Assembly: GCF_007752935.1 (NCBI RefSeq)
Contig: NZ_CP036319.1
Location: forward strand, 3,906,001 to 3,970,000
DNA from: Crateriforma conspicua
GTDB lineage: Bacteria > Planctomycetota > Planctomycetia > Pirellulales > Pirellulaceae
DNA length: 64,000 nt
Reading direction: 5' to 3'
Positions within the stretch are counted from its first letter, which is position 1; every line of letters begins with the position of its first letter. The translations under genes were made by a program, and so were the position numbers. Below are positions 53,782-63,558 of this stretch, in pieces. The notes below the pieces were generated by a model that did no database searches, was not told the DNA's origin, and saw only the letters and a list, made by a program, of their open reading frames with translations.

Positions 53782-55860
53782 ATGACAGACAAGTCGGTCG
53801 CCGAGGAAGTTCAGTCGCTGCGCCAGCAGATTCGACATCACGATCGACTGTACTACGTCGACGCGACGCCGGAAATCAGCGATCTGCAGTACGACCGCCT
53901 GCTGAAGCGTTTACAGCAACTGGAACAGGATCACCCCGACCTGCGTGATCGCGATTCGCCCACGATGCGGGTCGGCGATCAACCGGTCGCGCACCTGGAC
54001 CAGGTCGCCCATCGCGTGCCCATGTTGTCAATCGATAACACGTACAGTCGCGATGAATTGCAAGCCTATTTTGAACGCACCGAAAAATCCCTGGACGGCA
54101 AACCGATCCGGTGGGTGATGGAATACAAAATCGATGGCGTCGCGGCGTCGGTGCGATACGAATCGGGACGCATGGTGCTGGCGCTGACCCGTGGCAACGG
54201 CGAAGTCGGCGATGACATCACGCACAACATTCGAACGGTTCGCGATCTGCCCCTGATCCTGCACGACAACGGATCGGTACCGGATGTTTTGGAGATTCGC
54301 GGCGAAGTCTACATGACCAATGCGGACTTGGCCGATTTGAATGTCCGTCAAGCCGAACGCGGCGAACCGCTATACAAGAACACACGCAACGTGACTGCGG
54401 GCACGATCCGATTGCTGGATCCCGCGATCGCCGCCCAGCGAAACCTGCGTTTCTTTGCACACGGCATCGGCGAAGTGTCGGGCATGGACGCGGACAACCA
54501 CATGGAATTTTTGAAACGGCTCGGGGACTTTGGCATTCCGCCGACACCCGACGTGATGGTGTTCGACCATTGGTCCGACGCGATGAAAGCGGTCGCGGCG
54601 TTGGAAGACGAAATGCCAGACCTGCCGTTCGAAGTCGACGGGATCGTTTTTAAAGTCGACGACTTTGCCAACCGCGAAAAACTTGGCATTCGCAGTAAGA
54701 GCCCGCGTTGGTTGGTCGCGTACAAGTTTGAACGCTACGAAGCCACCACACGACTGAACCAGATCACGGTCCAAGTCGGCAAAACCGGAACCGTCACACC
54801 GGTGGCTCATCTGGATCCGGTGGAAATCGCCGAAACCACCGTCTCCCGCGCTTCGTTGCATAACGCTGATGAAATCGAGCGGCTGGATGTCCGCGAAGGC
54901 GACGTCGTTGTGGTTGAAAAAGCCGGCAAGATCATCCCCAAGGTCGTGCGCGTCGAAAAACACCTTCGCACTGACGACTTGAAACCCTACGCCTTTCCCA
55001 AGCGATGTCCCGAGTGTGATACCGATCTGGTTCGGGATGAAGGCGGTGTCTACATCCGATGCCCCAACCCAGCGTGCCCCGCGCAGTTGCGTCAAAAGCT
55101 GATCTATTTCGGCAGCCGCACGGGCATGGACATTGATGGTCTGGGCGACGAATTGGTCGACGTTCTGCTGGACCGTGGATTGGTCAAAACGTATGGCGAC
55201 CTTTATCGATTGACTGCTGACCAAGTCGCCGAATTGAATTGGATCCGATTGCGGAAAGGACGCGACGGCAAAGAGATCGAAGTCCAGGTGGGACAGAAGA
55301 ATGCGGACAGCCTGATCCAAGGGATCGACGCCAGTCGTGATCGTGGTTTGGCACGAGTGCTGGCATCGCTTTCAATCCGTCACGTCGGTCCCAGTGTCGC
55401 GCGGATCATCACAGGCAAATACCACACGTTGGATCTGCTTCGCGAAGCATCACAAGAAGACTTGGCCGACATTCACGAGATCGGTGACCGGATCGCCAGC
55501 AGTCTGCACGAATTCATCCACAGTGATGTTGGTCGCCAAACGCTGAACGACCTGGCTGCGGCCGGCGTCAAGATGACCGATCCCGAACCGGTGCCCGATG
55601 ATGACGACCAACGGTGGCTGTCGGGCAAGACCCTGGTCGTCACGGGCACGCTGAAACACTTCAAGCGTGACGAAATCAAAAAGGCGATCACCGAACTTGG
55701 GGGACGGGCCAGCGGCAGCGTCAGTAAGAACACGGATTTCCTGGTCGCCGGTGAAAAGGCCGGCAGCAAGCTGGACAAGGCCAAACAATTGGGCGTTCGG
55801 GTCGTCGACGAAGACGAATTTCGCGCATGGTTGGCCGACAATCGCATCCATGACGCGTGA
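53782..55860 (+). CDS. ligA: NAD-dependent DNA ligase LigA
   Basis: A 692-aa essential ligase that seals nicks in replication and repair. ATG 53782 gives the standard N-terminus (VQSLRQQIRHHDRLYYVDA). The adenylation lysine is K116 in MEYKIDGVAASVRY. OB-fold and zinc-finger parts follow; the Zn cysteines are CPECDTDL and CPNPACPAQ. A helix-hairpin-helix region (LASLSIRHVGPSVARIITG, LADIHEIGDRIASSL) and a C-terminal BRCT domain (LSGKTLVVTGTLKHFKRDEI and NTDFLVAGEKAGSKL) complete the layout. The length agrees with the family. The stop overlaps the frame of the following ATPase by a GTGA. Confidence 0.97.
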   Translation: MTDKSVAEEVQSLRQQIRHHDRLYYVDATPEISDLQYDRLLKRLQQLEQDHPDLRDRDSPTMRVGDQPVAHLDQVAHRVPMLSIDNTYSRDELQAYFERTEKSLDGKPIRWVMEYKIDGVAASVRYESGRMVLALTRGNGEVGDDITHNIRTVRDLPLILHDNGSVPDVLEIRGEVYMTNADLADLNVRQAERGEPLYKNTRNVTAGTIRLLDPAIAAQRNLRFFAHGIGEVSGMDADNHMEFLKRLGDFGIPPTPDVMVFDHWSDAMKAVAALEDEMPDLPFEVDGIVFKVDDFANREKLGIRSKSPRWLVAYKFERYEATTRLNQITVQVGKTGTVTPVAHLDPVEIAETTVSRASLHNADEIERLDVREGDVVVVEKAGKIIPKVVRVEKHLRTDDLKPYAFPKRCPECDTDLVRDEGGVYIRCPNPACPAQLRQKLIYFGSRTGMDIDGLGDELVDVLLDRGLVKTYGDLYRLTADQVAELNWIRLRKGRDGKEIEVQVGQKNADSLIQGIDASRDRGLARVLASLSIRHVGPSVARIITGKYHTLDLLREASQEDLADIHEIGDRIASSLHEFIHSDVGRQTLNDLAAAGVKMTDPEPVPDDDDQRWLSGKTLVVTGTLKHFKRDEIKKAITELGGRASGSVSKNTDFLVAGEKAGSKLDKAKQLGVRVVDEDEFRAWLADNRIHDA

Positions 55861-56039
55861 CCACGACCGGTGGCGGATTTGCTAGGATCTTGCTGCTGCA
55901 TGGGATCGACATCACGCCGACCCGTTTTGTCGGATTGCCCCCCCAAAGTTGCCCGCAGGACGCGGTCGTCACGGTGACGGGCCAGCACGACACACACGGG
56001 ACACGGTCGATCCGGCGCGACATCGATCGATCGTGGTCG

Positions 56040-57356
56040 ATGAAGGGATCAATGATCCAGCCTTCCTGCCGGGACACCGAAATGGGATCCACCGATTCGT
56101 CATCCGCGACCGACGCGGAAATTGATTTTCAAGCCGCTGATGCCGGAATGGAATTGGCACCAGCGGAAACTTTCGCGTTAAATCTTTTGGAATGGGCGGT
56201 CGAGCGGCACGCCAGCGACCTGTTCATCAGCGACGCGGAATCCTGCGTCATTGTTTCGGTCCGTCGAATGGGCCGCATCGAACAAGTTCGCCGGTTTGCA
56301 CGCAGTTACGGACGACGGCTGCAAGGGTTCCTGCGGGTCGCGGCAAATTGTGACGCCGGCGACGCGATTCGCCCGACTGAAGGACGCGGCGTGGTGCAAA
56401 CGCCCTGCGGTCGTGAAATCGACTTGCGGCTCAGCACGATGCCCACGCTGTTCGGGACGGATGTCGCGGTGCGCCTGTTCGATCCGGAAAGCGGATGTCG
56501 CGACCTCAATCAATTGGGGATGGACGATTGCGACGTCCAGCAACTGCGCGAACTGTTATCGCACCGCGGTGGACTGATCTTGGTGTCCGGTCCGGTCGCC
56601 AGCGGCAAGAGCAGCACGATGTATGCTGCGGTGAAGCATTTGAACGACGGTCATCGCAAAATTCATACGCTGGAAGACCCGATCGAACATGCGATCGACG
56701 GGGTGATGCAAACGCAGGTCAACGCAAAAGCCTGCTTGGACTTTGCCGATCTATTGACGGTCGTTTTGCGTCACAGCCCCGACGTCATCATGATCGGTGA
56801 AATCCGTGACAGCGTGACGGCAACCACCGCGGTCCGCGCCGGTGCCAGTGGCCAATTGGTGCTTGCGACGATCCACGCCAAGAGTGCTGCCGAGGCGATC
56901 GATTCGCTGCTGCACTATGACGTCCCGCCAAAGTTCGTTGCCAACGCGCTGGTCGGCGTCATTTGTCAACGACTCGTCCGGCGACTGTGCAAAGAATGCC
57001 GAAGCCAGAGGGAAGTTCACGATCCGCTGCCCATCAGCCCCGCAGTCGCCAATCGTTTGGGCGACCAACCGCCGGGACTTTGGACGGCCCAGTCGTGCGA
57101 CGCCTGTTTCGGTGACGGCTATGAATCGCTGTTTTGCCTGGCGGAAATCATGCGTGTGGAGGACACGATCACGCACTGCATCGAACACCGTGAACCGGCA
57201 TCCGCGATTCACCAGACGGCCAAAGAGCAGGGCATGCTAAGTCTGGCCGACAATGCCGCCTTGAATATTTATCGCGGCGAAATGACGGCCGATGACGCGA
57301 TTCGAATCATCAATGACGGCACGCTGGCGGAACTTTCCAGACGCTGTCGCGATTGA
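56040..57356 (+). CDS. GspE/PilB/PilT-type secretion or pilus ATPase
   Basis: About 438 aa from an ATG at 56040; the open frame begins with a GTG at 55857 whose GTGA overlaps the ligA stop, so the start is uncertain (ATG 56082 also fits). An N2-like region with HASDLFISDAES is followed by the ATPase core: Walker A GPVASGKSSTMY, Asp box LEDPIEH, Walker B MIGEIRDSVTA and His box VLATIHAKSA. A GspE-type tetracysteine zinc element appears as CKECR and CDACFGDGYE. It is related to ATPases that power type II secretion or type IV pilus assembly; no other secretion gene is next to it. Planctomycete DUF1559 pseudopilins would need such machinery, a link of inference only. Confidence 0.88.
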   Translation: MKGSMIQPSCRDTEMGSTDSSSATDAEIDFQAADAGMELAPAETFALNLLEWAVERHASDLFISDAESCVIVSVRRMGRIEQVRRFARSYGRRLQGFLRVAANCDAGDAIRPTEGRGVVQTPCGREIDLRLSTMPTLFGTDVAVRLFDPESGCRDLNQLGMDDCDVQQLRELLSHRGGLILVSGPVASGKSSTMYAAVKHLNDGHRKIHTLEDPIEHAIDGVMQTQVNAKACLDFADLLTVVLRHSPDVIMIGEIRDSVTATTAVRAGASGQLVLATIHAKSAAEAIDSLLHYDVPPKFVANALVGVICQRLVRRLCKECRSQREVHDPLPISPAVANRLGDQPPGLWTAQSCDACFGDGYESLFCLAEIMRVEDTITHCIEHREPASAIHQTAKEQGMLSLADNAALNIYRGEMTADDAIRIINDGTLAELSRRCRD

Positions 57357-57389
57357 CCCACCGGTTCATTCAGCGCGGCCGGATCGTCC

Positions 57390-57752
57390 TTAGGACACTG
57401 ATTGGCCCAGAATTTCTGCGATCGCTTCGGTCGCGATCTGCAGCGAGCGGGCAGCCATCACAAAATTGGTGTGACCGGACACCTCCGGCTGGATTTCCAC
57501 GTACAAGTCACACGCACGTCGCAGCCGACGCAGTTTCTTTTTGGCCATCTTCACGTAAGCGGCCGGATCATCGACTTCGTCAACCGGCCCGACGGCCAAG
57601 ATAAAATCATAGATGTCGCGAACGATGTCCCGCAGATCTTCGTCGTCTTCGGCCTCGTCGCAGTGCTTTAAGAACGTACGGACCATCCACAGGTGCGCGA
57701 CTTGACGATCAATCGCTTGCACCTGAGCGGTCAGCGTTTCGGATTCGCTCAT
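57390..57752 (-). CDS. Hypothetical small helical protein
   Basis: A 120-aa protein I do not recognise. It is predicted all-helical, with an acidic segment (DEAEDDEDLRDIVRDIYDFI), a basic patch (MAKKKLRRLRRACDLY) and a C-terminal helix (ARSLQIATEAIAEILG). No signal peptide. Its start lies 25 bp downstream of the EamA-like gene's stop on the same strand, so it may be co-expressed with it. Confidence 0.65.
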   Translation of the reverse strand: MSESETLTAQVQAIDRQVAHLWMVRTFLKHCDEAEDDEDLRDIVRDIYDFILAVGPVDEVDDPAAYVKMAKKKLRRLRRACDLYVEIQPEVSGHTNFVMAARSLQIATEAIAEILGQSVS

Positions 57753-57776
57753 CTTCGTGATTATCCGCAGCAGCGA

Positions 57777-58406
57777 TCAGCCGGCCGCTTCGTCCGTGAT
57801 CGCACCCTCGTTGTGCACAACGGCGTCACCCGCCGGTGCCGCGTCGGACGCCGCGTGATCGGCGGCACCGTGACCGTCGGCCGGCTTGGTGGGTGCGTGT
57901 CCGTGCGGGGTGTTACGTGCGACGATCACCACGCCGATGAACGTCAACGCCATTCCCACCCACAGCATCGGGCTGATTTTCACGCCTTCGTGCAATCGCA
58001 ACACCGAAACGATCGCGGTCACGGCCACCGCGCCGCCAAACACGATGGGCATCACCAACAGGGCGTTGCCGCGGCTGGTCATCATTGCGGTGGTCAAACA
58101 ACACGCGCCAAGTGCGCCCAGCGTGCCCGCCAAGAACCCCCACTTGGCCGTTGCGAAATGGGCCCCCGTGTACGTGAAGCTGTCTCCTTTGACCTTCATC
58201 ATTGCGATGCCGCCGATGATCGCGATGACCAGATAAGCGATGCCGATGAAGACGTAAGGTTTGAAGGGGGACCAGCCTTCGGGCGGCAACAGCGGTTTGC
58301 CGTCGATGCCGCGCGGCGTTGCCGCATTGCCAATGGTCGGTCCGTAACAGCCCCAAAACAACGCGGTGCCGATGGCAAACAGGATGGGAATCAACATTTT
58401 GTTCAT
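57777..58406 (-). CDS. EamA-like (DMT superfamily) small membrane transporter-like protein
   Basis: A 209-aa membrane protein. It has about five hydrophobic helices (MLIPILFAIGTALFWGCYG, YVFIGIAYLVIAIIGGIAMM, WGFLAGTLGALGACCLTTAM, ALLVMPIVFGGAVAVTAIV and PMLWVGMALTFIGVVIVA), about half of a standard ten-helix EamA protein. The periplasmic loop after helix 1 contains a Pro/Trp-rich segment. The C-terminal 40 residues are a His/Ala/Asp-rich tail (HGHAPTKPADGHGAADHAA). Half-length DMT proteins often work as dimers. The substrate is unknown. Confidence 0.75.
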   Translation of the reverse strand: MNKMLIPILFAIGTALFWGCYGPTIGNAATPRGIDGKPLLPPEGWSPFKPYVFIGIAYLVIAIIGGIAMMKVKGDSFTYTGAHFATAKWGFLAGTLGALGACCLTTAMMTSRGNALLVMPIVFGGAVAVTAIVSVLRLHEGVKISPMLWVGMALTFIGVVIVARNTPHGHAPTKPADGHGAADHAASDAAPAGDAVVHNEGAITDEAAG

Positions 58407-58490
58407 GAACGCCTCAGTCGGAGGATATTTGATCGGGTCAGGGGCGGAACAGAGTTTGATCGAAAGCGATGCCGTCCGTACCGCGGTGGG

Positions 58491-59582
58491 TCAGACGTTG
58501 AACAGGAAATGACAGATATCGCCGTCCTGCATCACGTAACTTTTGCCTTCCACGCGTAGTTTACCGGCCTGTCGAATTTCTTTTTCACCGCCGTGTTCTT
58601 CCAGGTCAGCAAGTGAATAGACTTCGGCGCGAATGAACCCACGCTCGAAATCACTGTGAATCACCCCCGCCGCTTGCGGCGCGGTCGCACCGATGGGTAC
58701 CGGCCAAGCACGGACTTCCTTTTCGCCGGCGGTGAAGTAACTCTGCAAACCCAGCGTGTGATAGGCAGCTCGGGCGATTTGGTTCAGCGCCGGTTCGGCC
58801 AGCCCGACATCGGTCAACATTTCTTCGCGGTCTTCTTCATCCAGTTCCGCGATCTCCGCCTCCAGCTTCGCACACACGCAGGCAACGTCGGCACCGACTT
58901 TGTCGGCATGCTGGCGGACTTTGTCGACCAGCGGGTTTTTGCCGTCCAAGTCAGTCTCATCCACGTTCGCGACGAACAGGATGGGTTTGGCCGTCAGCAA
59001 TCCGAAACTGGAAATCGCGGCGGTTTCGGCTTCATTCAAATTCAGCAATCGCAGCGGCTTGCCCTCGTTCAAATGTTCGCTGCATTTTTCGATCACCGTG
59101 ACGCGCAGTTTCGCTTCCTTGTCGCCGCTGCGTGCGGTCCGCTGGGCTTTGCCCAACGCGTTTTCCAGCGACTGCAAATCGGCCAGCATCAATTCGGTTT
59201 CGATCGTGTCGATGTCGGCCAGCGGATCCACCGACCCGGCGACGTGGGTGACATCGGGGTCTTCGAAACAGCGGACGACCTGCAAAATCGCGTCGACTTC
59301 GCGGATGTGGCTCAGGAACTTATTGCCCAACCCTTCGCCTTCGCTGGCACCTTTGACGATGCCCGCGATATCCACCAGCTTCAACGTCGCGGGAATCAAC
59401 TTTTGCGGCACGATGTACTTGGTGATCCGGTCCAAACGCTGGTCCGGCACGCTGACGATCCCTTCGTTGGGTTCGATCGTGCAGAACGGATAGTTTTCGC
59501 TTTGCGCGGCCTTGGACAGCGTCAAAGCATTGAACAGCGTGCTTTTGCCGACGTTCGGCAAGCCAACGATTCCGGCTTCCAT
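58491..59582 (-). CDS. ychF: Redox-regulated ATPase YchF (OLA1)
   Basis: A 363-aa Obg-family P-loop protein that prefers ATP. G1 is [15 protein letters not shown], followed by the YchF hallmark [14 protein letters not shown], the G3 segment [22 protein letters not shown] and the NVDE-type G4 equivalent ([10 protein letters not shown]). The TGS domain at the end includes [18 protein letters not shown] and the terminal [10 protein letters not shown]. This conserved protein associates with ribosomes and the oxidative stress response. It lies upstream of the EamA-like gene on the same strand. Confidence 0.96.
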   Translation of the reverse strand: MEAGIVGLPNVGKSTLFNALTLSKAAQSENYPFCTIEPNEGIVSVPDQRLDRITKYIVPQKLIPATLKLVDIAGIVKGASEGEGLGNKFLSHIREVDAILQVVRCFEDPDVTHVAGSVDPLADIDTIETELMLADLQSLENALGKAQRTARSGDKEAKLRVTVIEKCSEHLNEGKPLRLLNLNEAETAAISSFGLLTAKPILFVANVDETDLDGKNPLVDKVRQHADKVGADVACVCAKLEAEIAELDEEDREEMLTDVGLAEPALNQIARAAYHTLGLQSYFTAGEKEVRAWPVPIGATAPQAAGVIHSDFERGFIRAEVYSLADLEEHGGEKEIRQAGKLRVEGKSYVMQDGDICHFLFNV

Positions 59583-59827
59583 GTGGATCTGGACGGGGCA
59601 ACGGGTGAAGGGACGGGAAAAAGCGAAACGGACGCCTGGGCGTCGGAGCGGAAAAATCTATCAGTCCGAATGGTTTTCGTCGAAGGGCATCGGCAAAGAA
59701 CGTGGGCGGAGTCGAATTTTGGAAAATCTTTGAATTTTCATTGATGCCTAGCTTCTGACGGTGCCGATGCAGATCGATGAGCATGAAGCTCGCTTGACCC
59801 ATCACGGACGACGCCACCCCACCTTCG

Positions 59828-60715
59828 TTGCAGGTTTCGTCCGTGCGAGTCTTGAATCTTGCCGTCGTCATTTGCGTCGGCGGCGTCTTGGCGGCATTGC
59901 CTTTCCGCCTTCACCAAAAGTCGTCCCAGCCGACTCAGCCACCCGCCAGGGCCACCGGTCCGACGGCATCGCAGAGCCATCTGTTTGGCGAAACCGGCCA
60001 TCTGTTCGGTGAATCGAGCGACCTTTTCGCTGGCCCCAGCCCTCGCTTGGAACCGGCCAGCCCGGCGGCAAGCGATGATTTGAAGTCGCTGACCGATCTG
60101 GTCGCCTACGATCCGCCGCCGCCCCCTCCCGGGCCGTCGGTACGCCGTCCGCCGATGAACTTACCGCTGACGTACGAGGACCTGGCCGTCCCGGTCCAAC
60201 CCACCGAAACGATGCGCCAACGATTCGACGCGGTCGCCAAGTACGCCCAGCCGCCCGCCCAGAACACCCAGGGGCAAACCCAGCGACCGGTCGATGCACC
60301 GCCCCGCATGCCGTTTGGTGGATCGTTGGCCGGCGTCGGGACCGATGCAGCCGGCGACGACATCACGCAGGGCAACATGAACCGAGTTGATTCAGCCCGC
60401 CCGCATGCCCCGGCTGCCGAAGCGACCGGTGTCCAAGGCCGAACCGCGGCGACACAGTTGCGCCCGACGGTTTCCGGTGCTCCGATGCCCTCCGGCAATG
60501 TATCGGCAAACGCCGGGGCGACCTTTCGAGATGCGATGACGATGCAGATGGGGCAAACCCCCGTCGCCCCCTCAACGCCGATCCCCAGCCTGAGCGGATC
60601 ACCCGGCGACGCCCTGGCCGCGTCACCCTTTGCAACGTCAAAGTCGTCGGCCGCAGGCGCGTCGAACCGACCCAACAACCCCGAACGTGAACGCCACTGG
60701 ATCCGACAACCGTAG
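59828..60715 (+). CDS. Hypothetical proline-rich exported or anchored protein
   Basis: A 295-aa protein I do not recognise. It starts at a TTG (59828) or a GTG (59843); both lead into a membrane/signal segment (LNLAVVICVGGVLAALPF). The rest is low complexity, rich in Pro, Ala, Gly, Ser and Thr, including PPPPPPGPS near residue 97, and has few aromatic residues, so it is probably disordered. It could be a surface-exposed or linker-type protein. Divergent from ychF by about 245 bp. Confidence 0.6.
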   Translation: MQVSSVRVLNLAVVICVGGVLAALPFRLHQKSSQPTQPPARATGPTASQSHLFGETGHLFGESSDLFAGPSPRLEPASPAASDDLKSLTDLVAYDPPPPPPGPSVRRPPMNLPLTYEDLAVPVQPTETMRQRFDAVAKYAQPPAQNTQGQTQRPVDAPPRMPFGGSLAGVGTDAAGDDITQGNMNRVDSARPHAPAAEATGVQGRTAATQLRPTVSGAPMPSGNVSANAGATFRDAMTMQMGQTPVAPSTPIPSLSGSPGDALAASPFATSKSSAAGASNRPNNPERERHWIRQP

Positions 60716-60769
60716 GCCGACAAAAGAATCGACCACCAGACCGCCACGTCGACGACGTGAAGCGAACGC

Positions 60770-61846
60770 TTAGCCGGCGGTCTGTCGATTTCGACGCAGT
60801 TGACCGCACGCGGCATCGATTTCGCCGCCCTTGCGTTGACGAAACTTCACGGTCACGCCGCCTTGTTCCAAGATCTGGCGAAACTTGGCGATCGCCGTCT
60901 TGGTCGGCTCCAGATACGGCAAGCCCGCAACCGGGTTGTACGGAATCACGTTCAGCATCACGTTTCGCGACTTCAACAACTTGACCAGTTGTCGCGCGCA
61001 GGTTTCGTCGTCGTTCACGCCGCCCAACAAGACGTATTCAAAAGTCAAGCGTCGACCATTGGCGGCAAAGTATCGATCGGCCGCTTGCAGCACCGCGTCC
61101 ATGCCGACCTTTCGATTGACCGGCACCAATTCGTTTCGCAACGCTTCGTTGGGCGCGTGCAAGCTAACCGCCAGATTGAACGGCACGTCGGCAGCCGCCA
61201 AACGATCGATGGCCGGGGGCAATCCGACCGTGCTGATCGTGATCCGTCGCGGGCTGATCCCCAGCCCCTTTTCCGCTTTCGCGACATCCAATGCCGCCAA
61301 CACGTTGTTCAGGTTTGCCAGCGGTTCGCCCATCCCCATCATCACGATATGGCTCAGGCGTTCATCCTCCGGCAGGCGTGATTGCAAACGCAGCATCTGT
61401 TCCAGGATTTCACCGCGGGTCAGATTGCGTTCCACTCCATCCAAACCGCTGGCACAGAACACGCACCCCATCGCACATCCGACTTGGCTGCTGACACAGA
61501 TGCTGCGGCGAATTCCGTCACGCAACAACACGCATTCAACTTCGCCGCCACCGGACAATCGCACCAATAGCTTTTCCGTACCGTCGGAACTGGTTTGACA
61601 CGCAGCTTCATCGGCTTGAAAGATGACAAAGTCTTCTTCCAACCGCTGACGCAACGCCGCCGGCAAATTGCTCATCATCTGGAACGAATCCGCACGACGC
61701 TGGAACACCCAAGACCAGACTTGGCCGACGCGAAACTTGGGTTGCCCCTGCTGCTTCATCCACTCGGCCAGATCGGCGTCGGTCAAATCCAGCAGGTGCC
61801 GCTTGGACACGCTGGTCTGGGTGGGCGGGGTGACGGTGGGAAGCAC
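60770..61846 (-). CDS. rlmN: 23S rRNA (adenine-C2)-methyltransferase RlmN
   Basis: A 358-aa radical SAM enzyme that methylates A2503 of 23S rRNA and A37 of some tRNAs. A GTG at 61846 is chosen because the frame upstream (to 62119) is poor in family features and enters the neighbouring gene's promoter. It contains RVGQVWSWVFQRRADSFQMM, the iron-sulfur motif GCAMGCVFCASGLDG, VMMGMGEPLANLNNVLAAL and the SAM-binding ISTVGLPPAIDRLA; conserved Cys near the C-terminus (the DETCARQL segment and the last 20 residues) fit the dual-cysteine mechanism. It is divergent from the peptidase T gene. Confidence 0.95.
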   Translation of the reverse strand: MLPTVTPPTQTSVSKRHLLDLTDADLAEWMKQQGQPKFRVGQVWSWVFQRRADSFQMMSNLPAALRQRLEEDFVIFQADEAACQTSSDGTEKLLVRLSGGGEVECVLLRDGIRRSICVSSQVGCAMGCVFCASGLDGVERNLTRGEILEQMLRLQSRLPEDERLSHIVMMGMGEPLANLNNVLAALDVAKAEKGLGISPRRITISTVGLPPAIDRLAAADVPFNLAVSLHAPNEALRNELVPVNRKVGMDAVLQAADRYFAANGRRLTFEYVLLGGVNDDETCARQLVKLLKSRNVMLNVIPYNPVAGLPYLEPTKTAIAKFRQILEQGGVTVKFRQRKGGEIDAACGQLRRNRQTAG

Positions 61847-62020
61847 GGTGGTCAATTCTGTTGGTCCAAAGATGGTGTTAGACTGCCCATCATCGAAGAC
61901 TTTGCGACGCCCACCAAGCCCAACCGCGACGAAGCCGGCGAAGTTTTCTGGCCACCACCTGACGCAACATCGCGTTGCGACCGGCAAAATGGCATTTCGT
62001 TTCCCCCAAGCCACCCAACA

Positions 62021-63202
62021 ATGAGCCCCACGCTGATGAACGCTGACGCCGCCTTGGATCGTTTCGTCGAATTGACCAAGATCCCTGGAAAAAGCGGCGA
62101 CGAAAAAATGGTCGCTCAACAGATCGTCCAGGCTTTGCTAAACGCGGGGCTGGACGGGCAACAAATCGCATTCGACGACGCGAACCAGCGGACCCGCATC
62201 CCCGGTAACTGTGGGAATTTGATCGTCCACCTGCCGGGCACCGGTTCGGGGCCGACCACGATGCTTTCGGCTCACATGGACACCGTTCCGATCTGTGTCG
62301 GCAGCCAACCGGTTCGCCAGGGCGATGAAATGACCAGCGAAACGCCCACCGGCTTGGGCGCCGACGATCGCTCCGGGTGCGCGGCGATTTTAACCGCGGC
62401 CATCGAACGCTTGAATTGCGGGCGAGTCGATCTGCCCCCCGCCGTCATCGCGTTCTTTATTCAAGAAGAAGTCGGCTTGGAGGGCGCACGTCACTTGGAC
62501 AAGGACCTGATCGGCAAAGTCGACCGCGCGTTCAACTTCGACGGTGGTTCGGTCGACAAGCTGACCAACGGTGCGATCGGCGGCGAGCGCTTGGAGATCG
62601 AAATCACCGGTGTCGCTTCCCATGCCGGTGTGGCCCCAGAAAAGGGAGCCAGCGCTATCACGATGGCGTCCCTTGCGATCGCGGATTTGCACCAACGTGG
62701 TTGGCTGGGCAAAGTCGTCAAAGACCAGGGTGTGGGAACTTCCAACGTGGGTGTCATCAACGGGGGCGAAGCGACCAACGTGGTCACGCCTCAATTGACC
62801 CTACGTGCCGAAGCCCGCAGCCATGACGCCAACATGCGGATGGCAATCGTCGCGGAAATTCGTCAAGCATTTGAAAACGCAGTCGCCAATGTTTGCACCG
62901 AGGCCGGCCAGTGCGGCCAGCTGAAATTCGATTCGCACGTCGACTACGAAGCGTTCCGGTTGCCCGAAGATCATCCGTCAATCACGGCGGCCGACGCTGC
63001 GGTCCGCGACCTGGGACGAACACCTTATATCGAAGTCGCCGGCGGGGGCTTGGACGCAAACTGGTTGTTCATCCACGGGATCGAATCGGTCACCATGGGC
63101 TGTGGCCAATGCAATATCCATACGATCGACGAACGTTTGAATATCCCCGACTACTTGGATGCCTGCCGGATCGCCACCGGACTGATCACCGGCAAGTATT
63201 GA
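62021..63202 (+). CDS. M20 metallopeptidase, peptidase T-like
   Basis: A 393-aa zinc peptidase. ATG 62021 gives the natural start; the long in-frame extension to 61595 only mirrors the opposite rlmN gene. M20 motifs: LSAHMDTVPICVG (first metal His-Asp), GLGADDRSGCAAI (bridging Asp), FFIQEEVGLEGARHL (catalytic Glu pair), GGEATNVVTPQL and AGGGLDANWLFIHGI near the end. Similar to tripeptidase PepT and related dipeptidases; which substrate is cut is not clear. The next gene starts 50 bp downstream. Confidence 0.92.
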   Translation: MSPTLMNADAALDRFVELTKIPGKSGDEKMVAQQIVQALLNAGLDGQQIAFDDANQRTRIPGNCGNLIVHLPGTGSGPTTMLSAHMDTVPICVGSQPVRQGDEMTSETPTGLGADDRSGCAAILTAAIERLNCGRVDLPPAVIAFFIQEEVGLEGARHLDKDLIGKVDRAFNFDGGSVDKLTNGAIGGERLEIEITGVASHAGVAPEKGASAITMASLAIADLHQRGWLGKVVKDQGVGTSNVGVINGGEATNVVTPQLTLRAEARSHDANMRMAIVAEIRQAFENAVANVCTEAGQCGQLKFDSHVDYEAFRLPEDHPSITAADAAVRDLGRTPYIEVAGGGLDANWLFIHGIESVTMGCGQCNIHTIDERLNIPDYLDACRIATGLITGKY

Positions 63203-63252
63203 TTGGAATCGATCGTTTCCTAGGTCCACCACGTTTGGGTAGATTCGCCGCC

Positions 63253-63501
63253 ATGAATGACGACGACATGGTCTGTCTGTGCTTTCAAGTCACACGACGA
63301 AAGATCGTTCAATTCATCCGAGTGGAAAAACCCAAACGGCTCAGCCAACTGTCGCAGTGCTATTCCGCTGGAACCGGATGCGGATGGTGTCGCCCGTTCT
63401 TGGAAAGGCTGATGGAACAAACCGACTCCGATTTGCCCGATTCCAGCGCCTACCAATCTGGCCGACGCCGACATATCCGCGACAAGAACGACACGCCATA
63501 A
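63253..63501 (+). CDS. BFD-like [2Fe-2S] ferredoxin domain protein
   Basis: An 82-aa protein. ATG 63253 is chosen; the frame is open upstream into the peptidase gene without features. The four cysteines expected for a bacterioferritin-associated ferredoxin-type cluster are VCLCFQVT (two Cys) and GTGCGWC (two Cys), with the intervening helix (KIVQFIRVEKPKRLSQLSQC) carrying a fifth. The tail is hydrophilic. Standalone BFD proteins help release iron from bacterioferritin or mature iron-sulfur proteins. No bacterioferritin gene is near. Confidence 0.85.
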   Translation: MNDDDMVCLCFQVTRRKIVQFIRVEKPKRLSQLSQCYSAGTGCGWCRPFLERLMEQTDSDLPDSSAYQSGRRRHIRDKNDTP

Positions 63502-63558
63502 AGTATCGGTGCACCCCTGCGACGGCCACAATCACCGATGGCTTATCCCAGACGCATC

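Noticed and set aside
61595-62020. An N-terminal extension of the peptidase T-like frame
   Set aside because: It overlaps the opposite rlmN gene and lacks M20 features; the ATG at 62021 matches the family start.
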